The position numbers were made by a program, and so were the translations under genes. From the NCBI GenBank assembly GCA_040403495.1, contig JBBAKM010000003.1:137393-201392 (forward strand): DNA of 64,000 bases, given 5' to 3'. Positions 36,530 to 44,148 of this stretch are shown one piece after another. The notes under the pieces were generated by a model. That model was not told the origin of the DNA, ran no database searches, and worked only from the letters and a program-made list of their open reading frames with translations. This DNA comes from JABMMZ01 sp040403495 (GTDB lineage Bacteria > Bacteroidota > Bacteroidia > NS11-12g > UBA955). Within the stretch, counting starts at the first letter, position 1, and each line of letters starts with the position of its first letter.

Positions 36530-37039
36530 TTACTCAATCAAAAACGCTTTCAATTCAGCTGCGTCTTCTTTTTTCATTTTACCAGCCATAATCAGTCTCA
36601 CTTGTCTTCTTCTTAAAGCCCCATCGTACTTAATTTTTTGAGCTTCAGTTTGTGGTTCTAATGCTGGTACTACAATGGGTTTATTTCTTGAATCTAAAGC
36701 AACAAAAGTGTAGTATGCATCATTACATTTGTATTTTTCACCTCTTGGTATATTTTGAGCATACACTTCGATAAACACCTCCATTGAGGAATTAAAAGAA
36801 CGCGTTACATAAGCTTCTAAGGTTACTACATCTCCTAATCTGATAGGCTCTTTGAACGACACACCATCCACACTAGCAGTCACAACTATACTGTTACTGT
36901 GTTTTTGTGCTGCTATGGCTGCTGCAATATCCATCCAATGCAACAATCTACCACCCATAAGATTATTAAGCGTATTGGTATCGTTTGGCAAAACGATTTC
37001 ATTCATTATGGTGTACGAATCTTCTGGTTTTTTTATCAT
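36530..37039 (-). CDS. hotdog-fold acyl-CoA thioesterase (YciA/BACH-like)
   Basis: A 169-residue hotdog-fold protein. The signature NLMGGRLLHWMDIAAAIAA near residues 26-44 and VTASVDGVSFKEPIRLGD near 53-70 match the YciA/acyl-CoA hydrolase branch, in which the Asp of the central helix is catalytic. It would hydrolyse acyl-CoA thioesters in the cytoplasm. It follows the LOG gene by 21 bases on the same strand, so the two probably share a transcript. Confidence 0.85.
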   Translation of the reverse strand: MIKKPEDSYTIMNEIVLPNDTNTLNNLMGGRLLHWMDIAAAIAAQKHSNSIVVTASVDGVSFKEPIRLGDVVTLEAYVTRSFNSSMEVFIEVYAQNIPRGEKYKCNDAYYTFVALDSRNKPIVVPALEPQTEAQKIKYDGALRRRQVRLIMAGKMKKEDAAELKAFLIE

Positions 37040-37060
37040 TTTTGTATTTATTTAATTGTT

Positions 37061-37780
37061 TTATTCCCAAAGCCATTTTTCTTTGGTGATTGGCTTTAAT
37101 CCAAATGGTTCTATAGTGTTAGTTACAATAAATTCTACTGCCTCATCCACATCATCTGTCAATAAAAACAGATGTTTATCTTCTTCACTTATGGTTCCTT
37201 CTTCTATCATTGTGTCCATGTATGCTATCAAATTTTTGTGATATTCTTTACCAAAAATAACCACAGGATACTTTTTAATCATGGTAGTTTGGATTAAAGT
37301 GAGCACTTCAAATAACTCATCTAAAGTTCCAAAACCTCCAGGAACCGCTACAAGTCCGTAAGAATACTTAAGTAACAATACTTTTCTAACAAAGAAATAT
37401 TTTATGTTGGTAAATCTATCTAAATAAGGGTTTGGGCTTTGTTCAAATGGCAATACAATATTGCAACCAACTGATCTTCCGCCTACATCTTTAGCCCCTC
37501 TATTGGCGGCCTCCATTGCGCCTGGGCCACCTCCTGTCATAATCGTAAAACCAGTCCTTGCTATTTTCCCTGCCAATTCTCTTGTTTGTACATAATAAGG
37601 ATGGTCTTCTTTAAATCGAGCTGAACCGAATATGGTAATACAAGGCCCTACAAAGTGTAAAACCCTGAATCCTTTTACAAACTCCCAAACGACTTTTATA
37701 GTAAATAAAAAATCTTTTAATCTTGACTGAGGTCCTGCTAAGAATTTTATTTCTTCGGAATTGAATTTATGGTTACTCAT
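37061..37780 (-). CDS. LOG-family protein (Rossmann-fold nucleotide phosphoribohydrolase-like)
   Basis: A 239-residue protein of the TIGR00730/LOG family. The two hallmarks are GGGPGAMEAANRGA near residues 82-95 and PGGFGTLDELFE near 147-158, the motifs that bind phosphate and catalyse removal of ribose 5-phosphate from AMP-like nucleotides. Plant members make cytokinins; bacterial substrates are mostly inferred. A 390-base repeat-rich gap precedes it. Confidence 0.88.
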   Translation of the reverse strand: MSNHKFNSEEIKFLAGPQSRLKDFLFTIKVVWEFVKGFRVLHFVGPCITIFGSARFKEDHPYYVQTRELAGKIARTGFTIMTGGGPGAMEAANRGAKDVGGRSVGCNIVLPFEQSPNPYLDRFTNIKYFFVRKVLLLKYSYGLVAVPGGFGTLDELFEVLTLIQTTMIKKYPVVIFGKEYHKNLIAYMDTMIEEGTISEEDKHLFLLTDDVDEAVEFIVTNTIEPFGLKPITKEKWLWE

Positions 37781-38170
37781 GTTTATTTTAATTGTTTAGG
37801 TGTTTAAGTGGTTTAAATGGTTGAGGAGGTTTAAATTGTTTAGTTGTTTATTCGTTTAGGTGTTTATTTGTTTAGGGGTTTATTTGTTTAGGGGTTTAGT
37901 CGTTTAGCTGTTTAGTCGTTTAGCTGTTAGTCATTCTGGAAAAAGCTGTGCTTTGGATTGTGATTTGGGCTTTTATTCAGAATCTCTACCAAGTTGAGGT
38001 TTATTTGTTTAGGTGTTTAAATGGTTGAGGAGGTTTAAATTGTTTATTCGTTTAGTTGTTTATTTGTTTAGGTGTTTATTCGTTTAGGGGGTTAGGGGTA
38101 TGTCACACCACGTTTACCCTGAGCGGAGTCGAAGGTAAGGGAAGTGCTTTCGGTGGGGATTAATGATAAG
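37781..38170. repeat. 390-base gene-free spacer of GTTTAGGTGTTTATTC-type repeats
   Basis: No gene. Two blocks (about 37790-37925 and 38000-38090) of degenerate GTTTA(G/T) words such as GTTTAGGTGTTTATT flank a hairpin-prone stretch starting ATTCTGG near 37933 and ending CAGAAT. At 38108-38132 there is TTACCCTGAG...AAGGTAA, a variant of the CACCCTGAG/AAGGGTG unit seen near 3620 and 11400. Confidence 0.7.
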
Positions 38171-40516
38171 TTATTCGTTTGTTTCATCTGTTTCGAGGAC
38201 GGCTTCACTTAGTTCGTCTTTTGGATTTAAGCCTTTTTCAAAACTTAGTATCAAGGCCGGCAATACAAATAAATTACTGAATAAAGCTACTAAAAGAGTG
38301 GATGCCGTTAAAAAACCTAGTGCCACTGTTCCTTGGAAATTGGAGAAAGTAAAAATGATAAATCCGAAGAACAATACAACAGAAGTATAAATCATGCTTT
38401 GACCCATTTCCTTAACGGTTTTTGACAACACTGAACTAACAGAACCTTTACTTCTCTTAAGTTCGTGCCTAAATTTGGTTAAAAAGTGAATGGTATCATC
38501 TACGGCTATACCAAATGCAATACTGTAAACCAAAATAGTAGATGGTTTTAGTGGTACACCAAAATGCCCCATTAGTCCGCAAGTAATTACAAGTGGAATA
38601 ATATTAGGGACCAATGAAACGAAAATCATTTTGAAAGAGGTGAACAATAAACCCATCAATAAAGCGATAATAATGAAGGCTAATATTACACTTTGAACCA
38701 AACTATTAACTAAGTATTTATTTCCTTTTAAGAAAATAATAGACGTTCCCGTTACTTTTACATCATAATCTTCTTCAGGAAAAATTTCTTTAATTATTTC
38801 ATTAACATCTTTGTTGATTTCTTCCATTTTTTCTGAACCCACATCACGCATTTGAATACTAATTCTTGCTTTTCTAAAATCTTTGTCTACCATTGATTTT
38901 AGCATATTTTGATTCGATTGATTTTGTGGAATATAAGAAGCAATTTCAGCTAAATCTATGTTGTTAGGCAAACGGTAATAGTTAGGATCTCCGTCATTGT
39001 AGGATTGGTTGGCAAACTTTAAAACTTCAACCACAGAAACAGCTCTTGAGAAATCAGCTTGATTTTCAAGCTTCTTTTGTAATTTGTAAATTTTCTGTAG
39101 AGTTACTGGATTTTTCAAACCATCTGGTTCACGGGTATCAATCACAATTTCGTAAGGCATTACACCTTTAAAATGGTCTTGAATAAAAATTAAATCTTGA
39201 TATAATTTGTCTTTATGAGGGATATCATCAAGCATAAATACCAATGGTTTTAACTTTAAAAATCCAAAAAATGAAATTACAATTAATAAAACGGTAAAAT
39301 AATAGATTCTTCTTTTTTTATTGAATACCATGTAATGAATCCAATTTATAAACCTTAGCACATACTTATTCTCCAAGTGCTTGGTTTGCTTAGAGGTAGG
39401 TGGCTTAAGAATACTGAATAAAATTGGAATAATGGTGAGTGAAATTACAAAAATGGACATTACACTCAAGAAAGCAGCGACACCAAACTGTTTGAGAGGT
39501 AAAGTGTCAGTAAAGTAAAACACACCAAAACCAATTGCAGTGGTTAAGTTGGTTAAAATAGTAGCGACACCAACTCTAGAAATAACCCTTTGTAAAGCTT
39601 TAATTTTATTTTGATGCAAACGGTATTCCTCATGGTATTTATTAATGAGATAGATACTGTTAGGAATCCCTATCACTATCATAATTGCGGGCAACAGACC
39701 TGTCAACAATGTTATTTTATAATCGAGCAAACTGATCCATCCCATACTCCAAATTACTGCCAAAGACACAATAAAAAGTGCAACTAGCAAGTTAGAAATA
39801 CTTCTGAAAAATGCCCAAAAAAGCAAAGCAGTAACAGTAAGGGCTAAAAAGGTAAAAAAGCCCAATTCGTCTTTAACCTTTGTAGAAAGCGTATGCCTAA
39901 CATAAGGCAGCCCACTGTAATGCAATTCAATATTGTTGTTTTTCGAAAATTGATTCGCATGGTAAACAATTGAATCTATAATTTGTGTTCGGTATTTGGT
40001 GTCCAATAAATCCTTGTCTAAGCTTACAACAATGATACTAGCATTTGAATCTTGGTTAAAAATCAAATCTTTGTAAAATTTCATAGACATCATAATTTCC
40101 TTAACACTGTCTATTTCGTGCTGCTTAAGAGGACGGGTAATTAAAGGTGTTAAAACAAAGCGTTTGATAGAGTCTACCTTGGTCAGTTGGTATAAATTTG
40201 ACAAAGAAAGTACGTCGTAAACCCCTTTAATTTTGTCGATTTCAGAAGTTAAGTGATACAAGTCATTAAAAACCTTTTCTTTAAAAATATCAGGTGACTT
40301 TAAACCGATTATCAGCTTGTTTCCATCGTCACCAAACTCCTTTTTAAAATTCTCGTAATCAACAAGTTCAACGTCATTTTTTGGCACTAACTTTTGCATG
40401 TTATAAGCCAATTCAACTTGCGTTGCCTTGTAAGCCATAAAACCAGAGGCTATGACAATAAATCCAAGAATAAAATATTTATTTCTTAGTATAAAATTAG
40501 CAATTTTTTCCCACAT
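38171..40516 (-). CDS. RND/MMPL-family transporter
   Basis: A 781-residue membrane transporter of the RND superfamily, MMPL type, with about 12 membrane segments in two halves, each preceded by a large periplasmic loop. Conserved blocks include GLLPAIMIVIGIPNSIYLIN near residues 250-270 and IAFGIAVDDTIHFL near 670, the latter with the charged pair typical of proton-driven members. The start at ATG 40516 was chosen over an in-frame TTG at 40528 because that TTG is part of the -7 box. The substrate (lipid or hydrophobic compound) is unknown. Confidence 0.88.
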   Translation of the reverse strand: MWEKIANFILRNKYFILGFIVIASGFMAYKATQVELAYNMQKLVPKNDVELVDYENFKKEFGDDGNKLIIGLKSPDIFKEKVFNDLYHLTSEIDKIKGVYDVLSLSNLYQLTKVDSIKRFVLTPLITRPLKQHEIDSVKEIMMSMKFYKDLIFNQDSNASIIVVSLDKDLLDTKYRTQIIDSIVYHANQFSKNNNIELHYSGLPYVRHTLSTKVKDELGFFTFLALTVTALLFWAFFRSISNLLVALFIVSLAVIWSMGWISLLDYKITLLTGLLPAIMIVIGIPNSIYLINKYHEEYRLHQNKIKALQRVISRVGVATILTNLTTAIGFGVFYFTDTLPLKQFGVAAFLSVMSIFVISLTIIPILFSILKPPTSKQTKHLENKYVLRFINWIHYMVFNKKRRIYYFTVLLIVISFFGFLKLKPLVFMLDDIPHKDKLYQDLIFIQDHFKGVMPYEIVIDTREPDGLKNPVTLQKIYKLQKKLENQADFSRAVSVVEVLKFANQSYNDGDPNYYRLPNNIDLAEIASYIPQNQSNQNMLKSMVDKDFRKARISIQMRDVGSEKMEEINKDVNEIIKEIFPEEDYDVKVTGTSIIFLKGNKYLVNSLVQSVILAFIIIALLMGLLFTSFKMIFVSLVPNIIPLVITCGLMGHFGVPLKPSTILVYSIAFGIAVDDTIHFLTKFRHELKRSKGSVSSVLSKTVKEMGQSMIYTSVVLFFGFIIFTFSNFQGTVALGFLTASTLLVALFSNLFVLPALILSFEKGLNPKDELSEAVLETDETNE

Positions 40517-40525
40517 TATAGATTG

Positions 40526-40533
40526 CAAAATTA
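40526..40533 (-). promoter_or_regulatory. -7 box of MMPL transporter gene
   Basis: TAATTTTG on the minus strand. Its final TTG would be read as a start codon by an automatic caller; the true ATG lies 10 bases further on. Confidence 0.55.
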
Positions 40534-40704
40534 AGTTAAATTTTTAATAAGTACATTACAAATCAGAGTAGTGTCTATATTAGACGAATCTATCAAAGCA
40601 AATTGGGCTTTTTAACAATATTGACATCACTGTATATGTAAACCCTTAAAAATCTGTTTAAAACTTGATTTTGAAACCTAAGTAAGAGCTATTATTTTCG
40701 TGAC

Positions 40705-41364
40705 ATGAAATTTTTTATCGATACAGCTAATTTAAATCAAATCAGAGAAGCAAAAGACCTAGGTATTCTTGATGGTGTAACAACCAATCCTTCATTAATG
40801 GCCAAAGAGGGTATTGTTGGTGAAGACAATGTTTTTAAACATTACAAAGACATTTGCAATATTGTAGAAAAAGGAGATGTAAGTGCTGAGGTTATTTCTA
40901 CAGACTTTGAAGGAATGATAAATGAAGGTAAAAAATTAGCTGCAATTGATTCTAATATTGTTGTAAAAGTACCAATGATTAAAGACGGTATTAAAGCTAT
41001 TAGTTGGTTTACTGCTAATGGTATTCGCACTAATTGCACTTTGGTATTTTCTGCAGGTCAGGCAATTTTAGCTGCAAAAGCTGGCGCAACCTATTTATCT
41101 CCATTCATAGGAAGAGTGGATGACATCAGTTGGGATGGTATGGATTTAATTTCTCAAATATCTCATATTTACTCAATGCAGAATTACAAAACTCAAATTT
41201 TGGCAGCTTCTGTTAGAAATCCATTGCACATTGTTAAATCGGCAGAAGCAGGTGCTCATGTAGTAACTTGTCCTTTGGATGCTATTTTGGGATTATTAAA
41301 CCACCCTTTAACAGACATTGGTTTGGCTAAATTTTTAGCTGACCACAAAAAAGCGAATCAGTAA
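40705..41364 (+). CDS. transaldolase / fructose-6-phosphate aldolase-like protein
   Basis: A 219-residue TIM-barrel enzyme of the small transaldolase (TalC/FSA) subfamily. MKFFIDTANLNQI at the start, GVTTNPSLMAKEG near residues 24-36, NIVVKVPM near 82-89 with the Schiff-base lysine, and AASVRN near 168 are all present. Whether it is a true transaldolase or an aldolase cannot be read from motifs alone. Together with rpe and rpiB elsewhere in the window it would serve the non-oxidative pentose phosphate pathway. Confidence 0.9.
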   Translation: MKFFIDTANLNQIREAKDLGILDGVTTNPSLMAKEGIVGEDNVFKHYKDICNIVEKGDVSAEVISTDFEGMINEGKKLAAIDSNIVVKVPMIKDGIKAISWFTANGIRTNCTLVFSAGQAILAAKAGATYLSPFIGRVDDISWDGMDLISQISHIYSMQNYKTQILAASVRNPLHIVKSAEAGAHVVTCPLDAILGLLNHPLTDIGLAKFLADHKKANQ

Positions 41365-41395
41365 CAGACCTCGTTTTCAAATAAATTAAAGTAAT

Positions 41396-42190
41396 ATGAA
41401 TACAAACTCGCTCAGAAAAGCAATATTTCATATTATTGACGACCATAAAAGCAAACGTCCATTCAACCGGTTGTTTCATTTTATTTTGTTTAGCTTAATC
41501 ATTTTAAGCTCTTTTAATTTATTGCTTGAAACATTCGATATTATACAAAAAGACTACACGCATGTCTTATTGTTTTTAGAATTTGTAACTATAGTATTTT
41601 TTACTTTTGAATATCTATTAAGGCTATACACCTGTGTTGAAATAACAACCTATTCACATCCATTAAAGGGGCGATTAAAATATGCAATTACCCCTTTAAT
41701 GTTGATTGATATATTGGCATTATTGCCTATGTATTACTTCTTTCTATCGTCCTATAACAGCTACTTTTATGTATTTGGCATTTTTAGGGTACTTAGATTG
41801 TTCAAAGCAATTCGCTATTTGGATGCCTTTAAGGTAATAGGACAAGTTTTTTATTTAAAAAGAGAACAACTGCTTATCAGTTTTACCATGATTTTTTTCA
41901 TGTTTATTTTTTACTCATGTTTAATTTTTATTGCTGAAAACAAGGCACAACCTGAGGTGTTTAAAAATATAACTTCGGCCATGTGGTTCACTATTTCGAG
42001 TATTACAACGGTGGGTTATGGTGATGTAGTTCCTTTAACTCCGTTTGGCAAAATTATTAGTGGCATTATTGGAATGAGTGGTTGGTTGCTATTTGCTATC
42101 CCTACTTCCATATTAACATCAGGGTTTTTGAAGGTTACCATTCACAAAGACAAAATTACATGTCCCAATTGTGGTCATATCCACGATTAA
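41396..42190 (+). CDS. voltage-gated-type potassium channel
   Basis: A 264-residue ion channel with six membrane segments. S4 carries spaced arginines and a lysine (FRVLRLFKAIRYL near residues 140-152). The pore loop has the K+ selectivity filter TVGYGD near 204-209, followed by S6. The C-terminus ends in a short CPNCGHIH segment that could bind metal. It is 31 bases downstream of the transaldolase gene on the same strand; no functional link is obvious. Confidence 0.9.
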   Translation: MNTNSLRKAIFHIIDDHKSKRPFNRLFHFILFSLIILSSFNLLLETFDIIQKDYTHVLLFLEFVTIVFFTFEYLLRLYTCVEITTYSHPLKGRLKYAITPLMLIDILALLPMYYFFLSSYNSYFYVFGIFRVLRLFKAIRYLDAFKVIGQVFYLKREQLLISFTMIFFMFIFYSCLIFIAENKAQPEVFKNITSAMWFTISSITTVGYGDVVPLTPFGKIISGIIGMSGWLLFAIPTSILTSGFLKVTIHKDKITCPNCGHIHD

Positions 42191-42238
42191 GCTCAATCAC
42201 AATCGACCATCGGCTTGATTAATTAATGTTAAGGTTTT

Positions 42239-42430
42239 TTAATCCTCATTATTATTTTCATTAATCTGTTTCTCAATGCCCCTAAGTTTCCCTTCGCAAT
42301 GCTTAATTAGCTCATTTGCTTGCGCTACTTTTTCGGCAAGTGTATCCACCTGAATTTTACTGTCTTCTATTTGTTCAACCAAACTTTTTAGTTCGTTGTA
42401 GGCATCATCAAAGCTTAGATTCATTTTCAT
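42239..42430 (-). CDS. xseB: exodeoxyribonuclease VII small subunit
   Basis: A 63-residue helical protein with the XseB pattern: LSFDDAYNELKSLVEQIED then a second helix with LAEKVAQANELIKHCEGKL. It assembles with XseA into exonuclease VII, which degrades single-stranded DNA from both ends. It overlaps the end of xseA by 23 bases in another frame. A second in-frame ATG two codons later (42424) is an equally good start. Confidence 0.88.
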   Translation of the reverse strand: MKMNLSFDDAYNELKSLVEQIEDSKIQVDTLAEKVAQANELIKHCEGKLRGIEKQINENNNED

Positions 42431-43559
42431 TTTTTGTTAGTTTATTTACGGTACTATGGATAATATCATTTTTCAATAAAACCTCAATTTCAGAGTTCAA
42501 GTTAATGTTTTGAGCATCGGTTATTATTTTATCATTACTTTTAACTATGGCATATCCTTTTTCCAATATAGTACTTGGATTTAAGTTTTTTACTCTTTGT
42601 TTTAAATGTTCAAGCGTGTTTTTTCTATTCTCAAGCACTTTAGCAATAGCATTAAAAAAACGGTCGTGCAATTGTTGTATTTTGAACTCAAAACTTAAAT
42701 TCTTTTCAATGATAAACTTACCCACTTCAGTTGGTGTTCTTAGTTGGCGAGCCATTAAATCCACAATAGAAGTATTTCTATCGTGACCAATACCTGTTAC
42801 AATTGGGATAGGGAAAAGAGCGACTGTTTTGGAAAGTTCATACTCATTGAAAGCAGAAAAATCGGCATCAGAACCACCACCACGAACAATAACAACTATA
42901 TCATAAGCCTCTTTTTCAATAAGATTTAGTTTTTCAATCATCATATTCGAGGCATTGTTACCCTGAATAACGGTTAGGAACTCATGGATACTAAAACTAT
43001 AACCATATTCATTCATCAAAACGATGTTTTTAAAATCACGCTGACCGTCAGAATTGGCGGCAGTTATTAAAGCAATCCGTTGAATGACGCTTGGAAGTGG
43101 AAGACGATTATTGGGGGTTTGGTATCTGCCATCTTGCATTAATTGGATACCGGTGTGTTCGCTAAGGAGGGTGCTAAGAATTTTTTTCTTATCTAACTCC
43201 AATTGTCCTATAGCATGGGCAAAATCTATTTCAATAATTTCGAGTTGAGCGTAGCTTTTGGCTTTGTAAAATGTAACCGAAACTTTACAAGTAATCTCGA
43301 TCCCAGATTTAAATTCAGTGCCCGTAGCTTTTTCAAACAGCTCAATAGTATGGTAATTTTTGGCCCAACTTACCCCTTTAATAAGACTCTCTCCTTTTTC
43401 ATTTTTCTCAATAAAATCGAAAAAACACCAGCGTTTACTTGGATATTTTTTTACCCCAGAAAGTTCAGCCGTTATCCAAAATGTTCTACCCGAAAAATTA
43501 CTATAGATAAGTTCGTCTATTTCAGATATAATCTCAGAAAGTTTGGTAATCTGTGGCAT
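42408..43559 (-). CDS. xseA: exodeoxyribonuclease VII large subunit
   Basis: A 383-residue catalytic subunit of exonuclease VII. An N-terminal OB domain (residues ~1-100, with FWITAELSGVK) is followed by the nuclease core with RIALITAANSDGQRDF near 161-176, VRGGGSDADF near 225 and TGIGHDRNTSIVDLMA near 257-272. A C-terminal coiled coil ends in ILEKGYAIV, the usual signature. It is at the short end for the family because the coiled-coil part is reduced. Confidence 0.93.
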   Translation of the reverse strand: MPQITKLSEIISEIDELIYSNFSGRTFWITAELSGVKKYPSKRWCFFDFIEKNEKGESLIKGVSWAKNYHTIELFEKATGTEFKSGIEITCKVSVTFYKAKSYAQLEIIEIDFAHAIGQLELDKKKILSTLLSEHTGIQLMQDGRYQTPNNRLPLPSVIQRIALITAANSDGQRDFKNIVLMNEYGYSFSIHEFLTVIQGNNASNMMIEKLNLIEKEAYDIVVIVRGGGSDADFSAFNEYELSKTVALFPIPIVTGIGHDRNTSIVDLMARQLRTPTEVGKFIIEKNLSFEFKIQQLHDRFFNAIAKVLENRKNTLEHLKQRVKNLNPSTILEKGYAIVKSNDKIITDAQNINLNSEIEVLLKNDIIHSTVNKLTKNENESKL

Positions 43560-43653
43560 TGTTAAAGCATAATTGAATCAATTACTCCATTACAATGTTA
43601 CAATTGTATATTTGAAATACAAATATATTATTCATTAATTCAGCTTGAATAGC

Positions 43654-44148
43654 TTATTTAACTTTCTTACACTTGTCATTAAGAAGGTTTTTCGTAATCA
43701 AATAATTCAATTTAGCTTCAGTATTTTGAATACTATCTCGATTACCACAATTACACATTTCCAAAAGAGGGTCTTTGTCGACAATCATTTCGAATAATTT
43801 TTTCAATGACGGCACTTCCTTTAGTTCACCATATTGTTGATAGGTTAGATTTATAAAAGCCACATTGGGATTTATACCTCTATTATCCAACAAGTAACCA
43901 TTCTTTAGAATTGTTGGACTGGGGATATAACCTTCTTTTTTAACATCAGATGGCGCTGGATACGAAATAATTTCAGACTTGTCATCAGACAATATCACTG
44001 CCACTAAATCATTATAATTGTTTTTGGTTTTGTACACAATTGCACTAGGCCCGGGTATAAATTGCGGTTCAAATGACAAAGTTTTATTCTTTTTAGATTG
44101 GCAAGCCCAAAATATGACAGAAATTAAGACTATTGAAAAAATTCTCAT
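43654..44148 (-). CDS. small lipoprotein coupled to a C10 protease
   Basis: A 164-residue lipoprotein with lipobox FWAC (cysteine at residue 16). The mature part has no family that I recognise. It shows YKTKNNYNDLVAVILSDD, a proline-rich SYPAPSDVKKEGYIPSP, and a CNCGN motif near residue 135. Its ATG overlaps the stop of the C10 protease gene (ATGA), so the two products are made together. By analogy with other C10 loci, where a small protein inhibitor is encoded next to the protease, an inhibitor or membrane-anchored partner is possible, but no sequence match supports this directly. Confidence 0.6.
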   Translation of the reverse strand: MRIFSIVLISVIFWACQSKKNKTLSFEPQFIPGPSAIVYKTKNNYNDLVAVILSDDKSEIISYPAPSDVKKEGYIPSPTILKNGYLLDNRGINPNVAFINLTYQQYGELKEVPSLKKLFEMIVDKDPLLEMCNCGNRDSIQNTEAKLNYLITKNLLNDKCKKVK

